Assembly (NCBI RefSeq): GCF_900177425.1
Contig: NZ_LT840184.1
Span: 16,308 to 80,307, forward strand
Direction of reading: 5' to 3'
Length of the DNA: 64,000 nt
From: Paenibacillus uliginis N3/975
GTDB lineage: Bacteria; Bacillota; Bacilli; Paenibacillales; Paenibacillaceae
Both the position numbers and the translations under genes were made by a program. Every line of letters begins with the position of its first letter. Positions within the stretch are counted from its first letter, which is position 1. Below are positions 25,762 to 34,493 of the stretch, one piece after another. The notes beneath the pieces are model-generated. The model was not told the origin of the DNA. It saw only the letters and a list, made by a program, of their open reading frames with translations, and ran no database searches.

Positions 25762-27477
25762 ATGTTGAAGCAATTTTTTTCTTATTATCAGCCATATAAA
25801 TGGTTGTTTATTGCAGATTTTACTTGCGCGATTTTAGCTGCTTTATTGGAGCTTGTTTTTCCTCTAGCGATAAATAGAGTGATTGATGACTTATTACCAA
25901 GCGGCAACTGGAATTTCATTATATGGGCGTGTGTCGGCTTACTTGGGATATATGTGCTTAGTTCTTTCCTGCATTATGTTGTTACCTATTGGGGACATAT
26001 GCTGGGGATTAATATTGAGACAGATATGCGAAAAAAATTGTTCAACCATGTCCAGAAGCTGTCTTTTCGATTTTTTGACAATAACAAAACAGGGCATCTC
26101 GTTTCACGGATGACCAATGATTTAATGGATATTGGGGAAATTGCCCACCATGGCCCGGAAGATTTGTTTATTGCGGTGATGACCCTGGCTGGAACCTTTG
26201 GCTTAATGCTGTCGATTAATTGGAAGCTTGCCGTTCTGACATTCATTATTATTCCATTCTTGATTTGTTTATCTATTTATTTCAGCAGGAAAATGTCGCG
26301 GGCATTCAGCCAAATGTTTGCCGACATCGCCGATTTTAATGCCAGAGTTGAAAATAATGTGAGCGGAATTCGTGTCGTAAAAGCATTTGCTAACGAAGAT
26401 CATGAAATTGATCAATTTGCTGTAAACAACGGGCGTTTCCGCACAACGAAGCTTGTTACTTATAAGGTGATGGCCTGGAACTCATCAATCAGCCATTTGC
26501 TGATGAAGGTTATATCGATTTTTGTACTAGGATGTGGTACGTGGTTTGTCATCCAAAAGCAAATGACGTTTGGTGAATTTATGGCTTTTGTACTCTTATC
26601 TAATATCTTTCTTACTCCGATTAAACAGATTAATTCGGTCATTGAAACTTATCCGAAAGGAATCGCTGGTTTCCGCCGTTATTTGGAACTGCTTAACACC
26701 GCACCGGATGAAGAGGATGTACCAGATGCTATTAAAGTTCAACATCTAGAGGGTGATATTGAGTATGAGGATGTTACGTTCGGTTATGAAGGCAAAGGAA
26801 AAGTGCTCAACCATATTAATTTTTCGGTCAAGAAAGGAGAGACGGTAGCCCTTGTTGGCCCATCGGGAGCTGGAAAAACGACAATCTGCAGTTTGCTACC
26901 AAGATTTTACGATATTGATTCAGGCAGCATAAGGATTGATGGCATGGATATTAAAAATATGGCTATTCAATCTTTGCGCCAGCAAATAGGGATCGTACAG
27001 CAGGATGTATTTCTATTTGATGGATCGATTCGAGAAAACATTGCCTATGGAAAGCTTGATGCGACAGAAGAGGAAATATGGGATGCTGCGAGACGGGCAC
27101 AGATGGAAGATTTGATCCTCGGACTTCCAGACGGGTTGAATACATTAATTGGTGAACGTGGCGTCAAGTTATCCGGAGGACAGAAGCAGCGGCTTTCGAT
27201 TGCTCGGATGTTCCTGAAAAACCCGCCAATTCTTATTCTGGATGAAGCAACATCTGCGCTGGATACGGAAACGGAGGCGGCGATTCAGAAAGCGTTAAAT
27301 GAACTGTCTCAGGGACGGACTACGCTCGTGATTGCGCATCGCCTCGCTACGATAAAAAATGCAGATCGCATTCTAGTCATAACAGAAGAAGGTATTCAAG
27401 AGCAGGGATCACATAAGGAACTGCTTGAAGCAGGAGGCACATACAGCAGACTACACCATGCCCAATTCCACATGTAG
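25762..27477 (+). CDS. ABC exporter, fused membrane and ATPase domains
   Basis: A 571-residue type-IV exporter half-transporter. Six helices lie in the N-terminal 310 residues. The nucleotide domain has Walker A GPSGAGKTT, signature LSGGQKQRLSIARM, Walker B ILILDEATSALD and switch histidine IAHRLATI. It probably works as a homodimer, since no partner is present. It is embedded between the import permeases and the import ATPase, so export of a siderophore or its iron-free form is the likely role; this is inference from context. AAAGGAGGG lies about 15 bases before the ATG, a little far. Confidence 0.9.
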   Translation: MLKQFFSYYQPYKWLFIADFTCAILAALLELVFPLAINRVIDDLLPSGNWNFIIWACVGLLGIYVLSSFLHYVVTYWGHMLGINIETDMRKKLFNHVQKLSFRFFDNNKTGHLVSRMTNDLMDIGEIAHHGPEDLFIAVMTLAGTFGLMLSINWKLAVLTFIIIPFLICLSIYFSRKMSRAFSQMFADIADFNARVENNVSGIRVVKAFANEDHEIDQFAVNNGRFRTTKLVTYKVMAWNSSISHLLMKVISIFVLGCGTWFVIQKQMTFGEFMAFVLLSNIFLTPIKQINSVIETYPKGIAGFRRYLELLNTAPDEEDVPDAIKVQHLEGDIEYEDVTFGYEGKGKVLNHINFSVKKGETVALVGPSGAGKTTICSLLPRFYDIDSGSIRIDGMDIKNMAIQSLRQQIGIVQQDVFLFDGSIRENIAYGKLDATEEEIWDAARRAQMEDLILGLPDGLNTLIGERGVKLSGGQKQRLSIARMFLKNPPILILDEATSALDTETEAAIQKALNELSQGRTTLVIAHRLATIKNADRILVITEEGIQEQGSHKELLEAGGTYSRLHHAQFHM

Positions 27478-27508
27478 AAGAAGATTAGATAATAGGAGGA
27501 AATAGATA

Positions 27509-28345
27509 ATGGCTGATCGTTTATCAACCCAAGACTTAACCATCGGCTATGGGGATCAAACAATCGTCGATAAGCTGAATTTATCTGTACCGAATGGGAA
27601 AATCACTGCCTTGGTAGGAGCGAATGGTTCTGGCAAGTCAACCATTTTGAAGACGATGGCACGCATCATGAAACCTATGAGTGGGGGAGTGATGCTTGAC
27701 GGGCAGATGATTCATACAAAATCAACTAAAGAAGTGGCCAAGGAATTAGCCATTCTTCCCCAAAATCCGACCGCACCAGACGGATTAACTGTATACGAGC
27801 TGGTCGGCTATGGTCGCTATCCGCATCAAAAAGGAATGGGCACCATGACCAAGGAAGACCGCAAAATCATTCACTGGGCGATAAAAGTAACCGGAATGAC
27901 GGAATTTTATGATCGGGCTGTTGATCAGTTATCAGGAGGGCAGCGTCAGCGGGCATGGATTGCCATGGCGCTTGCCCAGCAGACAAGCATCTTGTTTCTT
28001 GATGAACCGACGACTTTTTTGGATATGGCCCATCAGCTTGAAGTACTAAAATTGCTGCAAAAGCTGAATAGAGAAGAACAGAGGACAATTATAATGGTCG
28101 TTCACGATTTGAATCATGCGGCTAGATTTGCCCATCATATGGTGGCGATCAAATCAGGAGCTGTAGTGAGTTCTGGAGCACCAGTAAAGGTGGTTACCCC
28201 TGAAGTGCTGCGCGAGGTATTTGCGATCGAAGCAGATATTATCACGGATCCACGTACAGGCGGCCCGCTTTGCTTGCCATATGAATTAGCAAATGGATCG
28301 GAAAAGAAACCAACAAACATAAAAGCATTAGCAGCAGCTTACTAA
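27509..28345 (+). CDS. Siderophore ABC transporter ATP-binding protein, FecE type
   Basis: A 278-residue ATPase with Walker A GANGSGKST, signature QLSGGQRQRAWIAMALAQ, Walker B LFLDEPTTFLD and switch histidine VVHDLNHA. This is the importer-type ATPase (like FecE, FhuC, YusV) that would drive the two FecCD permeases. An AGGAGGAAA site precedes the ATG, 31 bases after the exporter gene. Confidence 0.92.
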   Translation: MADRLSTQDLTIGYGDQTIVDKLNLSVPNGKITALVGANGSGKSTILKTMARIMKPMSGGVMLDGQMIHTKSTKEVAKELAILPQNPTAPDGLTVYELVGYGRYPHQKGMGTMTKEDRKIIHWAIKVTGMTEFYDRAVDQLSGGQRQRAWIAMALAQQTSILFLDEPTTFLDMAHQLEVLKLLQKLNREEQRTIIMVVHDLNHAARFAHHMVAIKSGAVVSSGAPVKVVTPEVLREVFAIEADIITDPRTGGPLCLPYELANGSEKKPTNIKALAAAY

Positions 28346-28388
28346 AATGGTCGGCCGAATAGAAAACTAAATAAAGGATTGAGTATAC

Positions 28389-29396
28389 ATGTTCAATCGG
28401 AATATAAAAAGATCAGGATCTTGGCTGCTTATGTTTTGCCTGTTGCTCTTTCTTGCCGCTTGTTCAAGCGAAGGCGCCAACAATACAAGTACAAATGAAG
28501 TGAAAGAAGAACAAACATCAGAACAGCCAGCTGAACAAACAGCAGAAAAAGATATGAAGAAGACACGAATCATTTCCACGGTAACAGGTGATGTTGAAGT
28601 TCCTACCCATCCTGAGCGTGTTATTGTCGACTGGGATCTTGGCCATGTGCTGGCACTAGGGGTAGAGCCAGTTGGGGCTTCCAAAACGATTCTAGAGTAT
28701 GGACGGTTTCTTGAGCCGTACGTAACAGATCAGACCCAAGATATCGGTGGGGATGGTCAAGTATCTGTAGAAAAAATGCTTGCATTAAATCCTGATTTAA
28801 TTATTACTTGGGATCCTAAAATGGTTGAGAAATATAGTAAAGTAGCCCCGACCGTCGTGTATGATACAGGGAAATATGACAACATTCATGATGAAATTAC
28901 GGCAATGGGTGAAATATTGAATAGACAAAAAGAAGCTGAAGAATGGCTCACTTCTTTTGAAGAACGTGTCGAAGTCGCCAAGGAAAAAATAAGAGGAGTG
29001 ATTCCAGAAGATGCTACCTTTTCCATTATTGATGTGGCTACTACGAAATCCACCATTGTTGTCGGTGAGTCGGGAGAGCGTGGTGGAGATGCCCTGTATC
29101 AGATTTTGGGCGTTACGCCGCATCCTCGAGTAAAGAGCGACATCATTGATAAGGGAGAAATCAGACTTGATGTATCGTGGGAAAAGGTAGGCGACTACGC
29201 TGGTGATTATGTCTTTATGGTTAGAAATGATGTGGGGAGCGAACTCGAATTGCCAAGCGTTTGGAATTCGCTCGATGCTGTGAAGAATAAGCGTGTATAT
29301 GAACTAGATATGAAAAAATATTTTACGAGTGATCCATTATCAGCACTGTTACAAGCAGAGGAAATGGCAGCACTGTTAACAGGGGGACCGAAATGA
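28389..29396 (+). CDS. Ferri-siderophore substrate-binding lipoprotein (second)
   Basis: A 335-residue lipoprotein with lipobox FLAACSSEG, a threonine- and glutamine-rich linker (about 28-57) and a FecB-type fold: VEVPTHPERVIVDWD, ALGVEPVGASKTI, LNPDLIITWDP, MGEILNRQKEAEEW. It differs clearly from the first binding protein, so the locus may recognise two ligands through one permease pair. Its stop overlaps the next start in an ATGA junction. Confidence 0.9.
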   Translation: MFNRNIKRSGSWLLMFCLLLFLAACSSEGANNTSTNEVKEEQTSEQPAEQTAEKDMKKTRIISTVTGDVEVPTHPERVIVDWDLGHVLALGVEPVGASKTILEYGRFLEPYVTDQTQDIGGDGQVSVEKMLALNPDLIITWDPKMVEKYSKVAPTVVYDTGKYDNIHDEITAMGEILNRQKEAEEWLTSFEERVEVAKEKIRGVIPEDATFSIIDVATTKSTIVVGESGERGGDALYQILGVTPHPRVKSDIIDKGEIRLDVSWEKVGDYAGDYVFMVRNDVGSELELPSVWNSLDAVKNKRVYELDMKKYFTSDPLSALLQAEEMAALLTGGPK

Positions 29397-30448
29397 CGGA
29401 GGAGTTAGAGTTATTTGACGTAACGATTGTTGGTGGGGGACCTGCCGGGTTGTATACCGCTTTTTATAGTGGAATGCGTGATTTAAAAACCAAAATTATT
29501 GAGTATGGACCAGAGCTTGGGGGAAGAATGCTCATTTATCCAGAGAAGATGATATGGGATGTGGGTGGAGTTACGCCAATTCTATGTGAACAATTAATCG
29601 CTCGATTAGAAGAGCAAGCAAGAACTTTTGATCCAACTATCGTATTGAATCAGAAGGTCGAAGGGCTAGAGAAATTGCAGGATGGAACCTTTATGTTAAC
29701 GACGGCAACTGGTGAGAAGCATCATACAAAAACGGTTATCTTAGCAATCGGGTATGGTGTACTAACTATGCAGAAGCTGGAAATCGAAGGAGCAGACCGC
29801 TATGAGGTCACAAATTTACACTACACGGTACAAGAGCTTGACGTATTTCGTGACAAGCATGTGCTGATATCTGGCGGAGGAAACTCAGCGGTTGATTGGG
29901 CTAATGAATTAGAACCCATCGCTGCAAGTGTAACCGTCGTGCATCGACGCAACGACTTTGGCGGACTCGAAAAGAATGTTATTAAAATGAAAGAATCTTC
30001 TGTGGATGTACGTACACCTTATGAAGTTGTACAGCTGCACGGTAATGAAGATATGATCGATCACGTAACCATTTCTCATTCGGAAACAGGTGAAATGGAG
30101 AGAATCTCTGTGGATGCCGTTATTGTCAATCATGGGTTGAAGTGTGATTACGGCGCATTAACCGAATGGGGATTGGAGATGGAAGATGATGTAGCGGTTG
30201 TGAATGCCAAAAGGGAAACGAATATCCCTGGTATTTATGGCGCAGGAGACTTCATTGATCATGAGAGCAAGGTGAGATATATTGCTGGGGCCTTTACAGA
30301 TGGAGTTCTCGCATTAAATAGTGCTAAGTTACATATCGACCCAGATGCACCGAAAGCGGCATACGTTTCTTCACATAATATCCGGTTTAAAGAACGAAAC
30401 AAACAGCTTGGGTTGCATGATGAAGATTACAGAGAAGTAAAAGGGTAG
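29393..30448 (+). CDS. Ferredoxin-NADP reductase type 2-like flavoprotein (YumC-like)
   Basis: A 351-residue protein of the thioredoxin-reductase-like fold that lacks the redox CxxC. The FAD motif is VGGGPAGLYTAFYSG near residue 13, the NADP motif is SGGGNSAVDWANELE, and GIYGAGDF marks the second FAD contact. Members pass electrons from NADPH to ferredoxin or flavodoxin. Four-base overlap with the binding-protein gene ties it to siderophore uptake, so a role in reducing ferri-siderophore iron after import is likely. No ferredoxin gene is nearby. Confidence 0.85.
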   Translation: MTEELELFDVTIVGGGPAGLYTAFYSGMRDLKTKIIEYGPELGGRMLIYPEKMIWDVGGVTPILCEQLIARLEEQARTFDPTIVLNQKVEGLEKLQDGTFMLTTATGEKHHTKTVILAIGYGVLTMQKLEIEGADRYEVTNLHYTVQELDVFRDKHVLISGGGNSAVDWANELEPIAASVTVVHRRNDFGGLEKNVIKMKESSVDVRTPYEVVQLHGNEDMIDHVTISHSETGEMERISVDAVIVNHGLKCDYGALTEWGLEMEDDVAVVNAKRETNIPGIYGAGDFIDHESKVRYIAGAFTDGVLALNSAKLHIDPDAPKAAYVSSHNIRFKERNKQLGLHDEDYREVKG

Positions 30449-30474
30449 CAGGAACAGGAAATATGGATACAGGG

Positions 30475-30513
30475 AAAAATCCCTCAGGTCACTTAAGGAC
30501 TTGAGGGATTTTT
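30475..30513 (+). terminator. Terminator of the siderophore locus
   Basis: Arms AAAAATCCCTCAG and TTGAGGGATTTTT form a stem with a terminal T-run. Confidence 0.82.
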
Positions 30514-30592
30514 CTTATTACCGAAAAGTTTCAACGGCGATCGGAGGAATAATCCGCATTGGTAGTGATGCTCAGGCTAAATAAACGTAAAT

Positions 30593-31072
30593 TTAGCTTG
30601 AGTGAAGATCTTTAAGGTACCATATATCGCATGAAAAATGCCCGGTGTCACCAAGGGGCTTGTTTAGCTTTACGAAGTTGTATTTCTGGTAAAAGCGGTT
30701 TGCAGCTTCCATATTGCTTAAGGTTTCGAGGTAACACTGTTCATAACATGTTTGTGCAAACTCTAGTGCCGTATTCATGAGCTTGTGTGCGATTCCGGTT
30801 CCCCTTGCCTCTTGCAGGCAGTACATCTTCTGCAGCTCACAGACACCTTCAAGCTTGTCCATTGGGCCGATGCCGCAGCCGCCTACAATCCTACCATGAT
30901 GTTCGGCAACCCAGTACCTGGAGTTGTTTCCTCTATAGACTTCTGATAAAGAGCCCAGTAGTGGATCTTCCCACGCCAAGCCCGCTCGATCTCCGCCATA
31001 TTCTTTTAAACAAGTTCTAATGACGTTCTCGATAGCTTTATTGTCCTGCTCTTGAATCTCTCTTATGATCAT
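30593..31072 (-). CDS. GNAT-family N-acetyltransferase
   Basis: A 159-residue acetyl-CoA-dependent transferase. The domain opens with IIREIQEQDN; the acetyl-CoA loop is QEARGTGIAHKLM, and a C-terminal NMEAANRFYQKYNF is typical of the fold. The ATG at 31070-31072 follows GGTGAG; longer readings add 28 unlike residues. The substrate is unknown. Confidence 0.8.
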   Translation of the reverse strand: MIIREIQEQDNKAIENVIRTCLKEYGGDRAGLAWEDPLLGSLSEVYRGNNSRYWVAEHHGRIVGGCGIGPMDKLEGVCELQKMYCLQEARGTGIAHKLMNTALEFAQTCYEQCYLETLSNMEAANRFYQKYNFVKLNKPLGDTGHFSCDIWYLKDLHSS

Positions 31073-31133
31073 ATCTCTCACCGCCTGAATGTATGTAAGG
31101 GAACGTTTATCTATCATATCATGGAAAATGCAT

Positions 31134-31161
31134 AAAAAAATCATCCTTGAAAACAAGGATG
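31134..31161 (-). terminator. Terminator of the secreted jelly-roll protein gene
   Basis: Stem CATCCTTG/CAAGGATG with a TTTT loop and a seven-base T-run on the minus strand. Confidence 0.82.
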
Positions 31162-31180
31162 AGAGATTGAACGATTATTT

Positions 31181-32068
31181 TTAATGGGAGAGGGCATCTA
31201 CGATTTCTCGATCCAGTGCCTCACCCTTTAGGATCTTAGCCTTTAACTCATCTGTCACGACGGGCCGCTGAAAGCGTACGAAGTCAAATTCCACATCCAG
31301 ATCAGCATGGTCTTCTTTACTATTATATACGGTTTCGTTAAATGTTTTAGCATCAGTACTAAATGATTTGACAGTGTTGCCATGCGCGTTAATCCCTACC
31401 TGAAGAGTCTTTGGTAGTTCTGGGAGGTTCACGCGTCGATGAAGGGTCCAGTTGTCATCATGGTCAAATTTATAGAACTGGAAGAACCACGGTCCAACTT
31501 TTGCGATCTTGAGCTGAATCCAATCGGTTGCTACAGGAGTTATTGTATAAGTAAACTGGCTTTTTAGGTTAATTTTGCTATCTAACACTAATTCATTAGC
31601 TGTATCTGGGGTACCGTAATTGAGATAAATCCAATTTTCCTGTTCCGGTTTCCAATTAGAAGCTGTTGTGTTTTTGGGCTGTCTTACAAGGAGACCAGCG
31701 AGTTCAAAAATTCCTGTAGGGCGTTCTGATTGTTTACCGGACACTTTCAAGCGTGTTGTAACGATAAAGTCACCATTAATTTCTTTGAATGCATACACGC
31801 CTCGGAAGTCTCCGTACCATGTACCTGTCTTTGGAATTAAATGAAGTGCACCAGGTTTGCTCTTATTAATGTCCAGTACTTCAACTTGGCTTGGCCATCC
31901 TTCGACTTCATGATGCAGCTTCCAATTCGATAGAGAATCTTTATTGGTGAACTCATCACTTAGTTCGATTAAATCGTCTTTCGGTTTGGACTCCGCAGAA
32001 CCCAGTGCCACGGATGCTGAAGTGAAGGTAATACAAGTAGTGAGTAAGAGAACCATCATTTTACGCAT
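31181..32068 (-). CDS. Secreted concanavalin-like (jelly-roll) domain protein
   Basis: A 295-residue protein with a signal peptide (about 1-24, VALGSAES) and a single beta-rich domain: LSDEFTNKDSLSNWKLHH, GTWYGDFRGVYAFKEINGDF, TTRLKVSG, FELAGLLVRQP and WIYLNYGTP. The pattern resembles DUF1349- or laminarinase-like sandwich domains, without a catalytic motif I can identify. The ATG at 32066-32068 follows AAGGAG. It is divergent from an HxlR regulator, which may control it. Confidence 0.72.
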   Translation of the reverse strand: MRKMMVLLLTTCITFTSASVALGSAESKPKDDLIELSDEFTNKDSLSNWKLHHEVEGWPSQVEVLDINKSKPGALHLIPKTGTWYGDFRGVYAFKEINGDFIVTTRLKVSGKQSERPTGIFELAGLLVRQPKNTTASNWKPEQENWIYLNYGTPDTANELVLDSKINLKSQFTYTITPVATDWIQLKIAKVGPWFFQFYKFDHDDNWTLHRRVNLPELPKTLQVGINAHGNTVKSFSTDAKTFNETVYNSKEDHADLDVEFDFVRFQRPVVTDELKAKILKGEALDREIVDALSH

Positions 32069-32273
32069 TAAAATAACACTCCTTATTTGTATTAGTCGAT
32101 TGGAAAACATCAGAAGGGATTGGCCGATTCCCTCGTCGTTTTCCTTGTACATGAGTGCTCTATAATTGGTATAATAAAGCTGCAGCTTATTGAAAATTAT
32201 AGTTGTAATGGTTATGTATGGCAATAAGTTACAATATGGTTATAGAGTTACTTTGAGGTAAGGAGGAAGCATA

Positions 32274-32627
32274 ATGGTATCGGATAAATGCCCGATTGAA
32301 GTGTCGATTGAAGTACTTGGGGGGAAATGGAAACCGTTTATTTTGTATTATCTGCTCAATGGCACTAAGCGATTTTCGGAGCTGCAGCGATATATTCCCA
32401 GTGTCTCTCCGAAAGTACTAACTCAGCAACTTCGTGATCTTGAGGAGGATGGAATTATTGTTAGACATGTGTATCCGATTGTTCCACCCAAAGTTGAATA
32501 TTCTTTAACTACCTATGGTGAATCCATTCGTCCTGTAATTGATATTCTTTTCAATTGGGGAACAAGTCATTTGGAACTAAGCAGGATAGAATCAACCTGT
32601 AATCACAAACTAGCTAAAGTCAAGTGA
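32274..32627 (+). CDS. HxlR-family transcriptional regulator
   Basis: A 117-residue winged-helix regulator with the family signature CPIEVSIEVLGGKWKPFILY, then RFSELQRYIPSVSPKVLTQQL and the wing EYSLTTYGESI. The cysteine at position 7 is where HxlR-type redox or aldehyde sensors such as HypR and YodB place their sensing thiol. It is divergent from the secreted jelly-roll gene across about 200 bases. A terminator follows at 32643-32667. Confidence 0.87.
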   Translation: MVSDKCPIEVSIEVLGGKWKPFILYYLLNGTKRFSELQRYIPSVSPKVLTQQLRDLEEDGIIVRHVYPIVPPKVEYSLTTYGESIRPVIDILFNWGTSHLELSRIESTCNHKLAKVK

Positions 32628-32642
32628 ATATCAATAAAGAAA

Positions 32643-32667
32643 GAGAGGCAGAGTGCCTCTCCTTTTT
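32643..32667 (+). terminator. Terminator of the HxlR gene
   Basis: Stem GAGAGGCA/TGCCTCTC followed by TTTTT. Confidence 0.8.
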
Positions 32668-32695
32668 AATTGAATCAAGAAAAGGTAATGCTTAT

Positions 32696-33247
32696 TTACA
32701 GCAAATCCCCTTGATGATCTGTTTCTGTGTAGACGGAAATTAATACAATCGCTTGTTCATCACCGATATTTTTTACCAAATGGGGTGTGCAGGCGTTCCA
32801 GGAGAATGAATCCCCCTCCCCAAACTCAGCGTGATCTTCCCCTTGCTCGGCGTAGATTTTCCCTTTAATGACCACATGTACTTCTTCACCCTCATGAGCA
32901 TGCGGAACTTCACCCGTTGAAGCTCCGGGAGGGAACTCAACAAGCATCATTCTTACATTTTTAGTAGAGCTCAGATGCTCTACCTTTAAATTCTCGACTC
33001 CGCTTGTCGTGATCTTTCTTTCCTCTTTTCGAACAATACCCATACGTTCTTCTTTTTTCAACAATAAATAAGCCAGAGGTACCTTCAATGCTTGTGCAAT
33101 ATTTTCTAACGTCGCGATAGATGGTGAGGTTTTATTCGTTTCAACCTGGCTTAAGAAGCCTTGGGATAAGCCTGTTTCTTCGCAAATTTGAGCGATAGTA
33201 ATGTTTTTGCGTTTTCGGATTGCTCGTATGTTGGAGCCGATGTCCAT
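32696..33247 (-). CDS. XRE-family regulator with C-terminal cupin
   Basis: A 183-residue regulator: helix-turn-helix (about 5-60, IAQICEETGLSQGFLSQVE) and a cupin_2 domain (about 105-175, HAHEGEEVHVVIKGK). This is the architecture of PuuR/SinR-like metabolite-responsive repressors. The ATG is taken at 33245-33247; a GTG nine bases earlier is possible. It is divergent from the DoxX-esterase-dioxygenase operon and is its likely regulator, given the paired sites at 33265-33279 and 33365-33379. Confidence 0.85.
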   Translation of the reverse strand: MDIGSNIRAIRKRKNITIAQICEETGLSQGFLSQVETNKTSPSIATLENIAQALKVPLAYLLLKKEERMGIVRKEERKITTSGVENLKVEHLSSTKNVRMMLVEFPPGASTGEVPHAHEGEEVHVVIKGKIYAEQGEDHAEFGEGDSFSWNACTPHLVKNIGDEQAIVLISVYTETDHQGDLL

Positions 33248-33264
33248 TGTCTTCACTCGCTCTC

Positions 33265-33379
33265 AAAATATTTGTAATACAGAATATATATTTATATTAA
33301 CAAATTTATTATTGACACACCATAGCCCTATGATATAAATTACTCATATGAAATATATTTTATTATTACTAATATTTTA
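33265..33379. promoter_or_regulatory. Divergent promoter region with widely spaced 15-bp inverted repeats
   Basis: AAAATATTTGTAATA (33265-33279) and the inverted copy TATTACTAATATTTT (33364-33378, 14 of 15 matching) flank the region. Between them TTGACA (33312-33317) and TATAAA (33334-33339), 16 bases apart, form a good sigma-A promoter for the DoxX operon. The arrangement suits a regulator binding two sites and acting on both genes. Confidence 0.5.
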
Positions 33380-33396
33380 GATTGGAGAGATAAAGA

Positions 33397-33813
33397 ATGA
33401 CGAAAATGACAGGGGTATCTACTATTATGCGCGTGGTGCTGGGAATTATATTTCTTGTCCACGGAGTAAGTAAGTTTCAAATGGGGTTAGGCAATGTGGA
33501 CGCGTGGTTTAGCTCGATGGGCATTCCTGGATTTATGGCGTATGTTGCCGCAATTATTGAACTGGTCGGGGGTATTATGCTTATTGTCGGATTGTTTACC
33601 CGCTCTGTCTCGGCTCTGCTTGTCCTCATCATGATTGGCGCAATTGTTACAGTAAAGCTGTCTGCAGGACTGCTTGGAAACGATCAGTCGCCTGGGTACG
33701 AGTTGGAAATCGCTTTGATGCTCATCTCCTTGCATCTATTAGTAGCGGAACCTACAGCTCTTTCGGTTGATCATTTTATTCGTAACAAGCGCAGTGCCGC
33801 AATCCAAAAATAA
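33397..33813 (+). CDS. DoxX-family membrane protein (MhqP-like)
   Basis: A 138-residue protein with four membrane helices and the DoxX pattern IMRVVLGIIFLVHGVSKF, ELVGGIMLIVGLFTR. DoxX proteins take part in quinone or thiol redox processes in the membrane. It leads a three-gene operon with an esterase and a LigB-type dioxygenase, the same kinds of enzyme found in the B. subtilis MhqR quinone-response regulon. Confidence 0.85.
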   Translation: MTKMTGVSTIMRVVLGIIFLVHGVSKFQMGLGNVDAWFSSMGIPGFMAYVAAIIELVGGIMLIVGLFTRSVSALLVLIMIGAIVTVKLSAGLLGNDQSPGYELEIALMLISLHLLVAEPTALSVDHFIRNKRSAAIQK

Positions 33814-33825
33814 GGAGATAATGAG

Positions 33826-34470
33826 ATGACACCAGCTTACCAATATGACATTCAACTGCCACGTCATATGGATCCGGACAAAACATACCCAACCATCTTT
33901 ACACTGCATGGGAAGGGATCTAATGAGGAAGATATGTCTGGTTTGGCTGCTCCATTGGCCGCCGATTTTATTATGATCCATATTCGAGGGAATCTTATGT
34001 TTGGTCCTGGGTACCAATTTTATGAGTTAAAGAGTTTAGGAAATCCGGTTCGGGAGATGTTTGATCAAGCGGTTCAGCAGCTGGAAAAATTCATCCATTA
34101 TGCGTCGGATAAATACCCAGTCGATGTAAACAGGCGTTATGTGCTCGGCTTTAGCCAAGGCGCGATCTTATCAATGACACTTGCGCTTACGATGGGGGAT
34201 CGACTGAAAGGAATTGTCGCGTTAAACGGATATGTGCCTGACTTTGTAAAGGGAGAGTACTCACTGCAATCGGTTAGAGACGTATCAGTATTTCTCTCTC
34301 ACGGGGAGTTAGATCCGGTATTTCCTATTTCGATCGGGCACGAGACAGCAGCTTATTTTCAACCACGGACACCGCATCTGACTTTCAATACCTATCCAGC
34401 CGCTCATGGCGTCTCGGAGGAGAATCAACGTGATTTTGTTAGATGGTTGAAGCAGGATGTTAGTATTTAA
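33826..34470 (+). CDS. Carboxylesterase/phospholipase-type hydrolase (MhqD-like)
   Basis: A 214-residue alpha/beta-hydrolase with FTLHGKGSNEEDM at the oxyanion strand, nucleophile LGFSQGAILSM, acid in HGELDPVFP and histidine in AAHGVSEEN. Related YodD/MhqD proteins belong to the methylhydroquinone response. An AAGGAGAT site precedes the ATG, 12 bases after the DoxX stop. Confidence 0.87.
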   Translation: MTPAYQYDIQLPRHMDPDKTYPTIFTLHGKGSNEEDMSGLAAPLAADFIMIHIRGNLMFGPGYQFYELKSLGNPVREMFDQAVQQLEKFIHYASDKYPVDVNRRYVLGFSQGAILSMTLALTMGDRLKGIVALNGYVPDFVKGEYSLQSVRDVSVFLSHGELDPVFPISIGHETAAYFQPRTPHLTFNTYPAAHGVSEENQRDFVRWLKQDVSI

Positions 34471-34493
34471 CTAAATAAGGAGTGAATCGCTTT

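Noticed and set aside
18387..30448. Siderophore biosynthesis cluster
   Set aside because: No NRPS, NIS synthetase or catecholate synthesis gene is present, only uptake, export, reduction and control.
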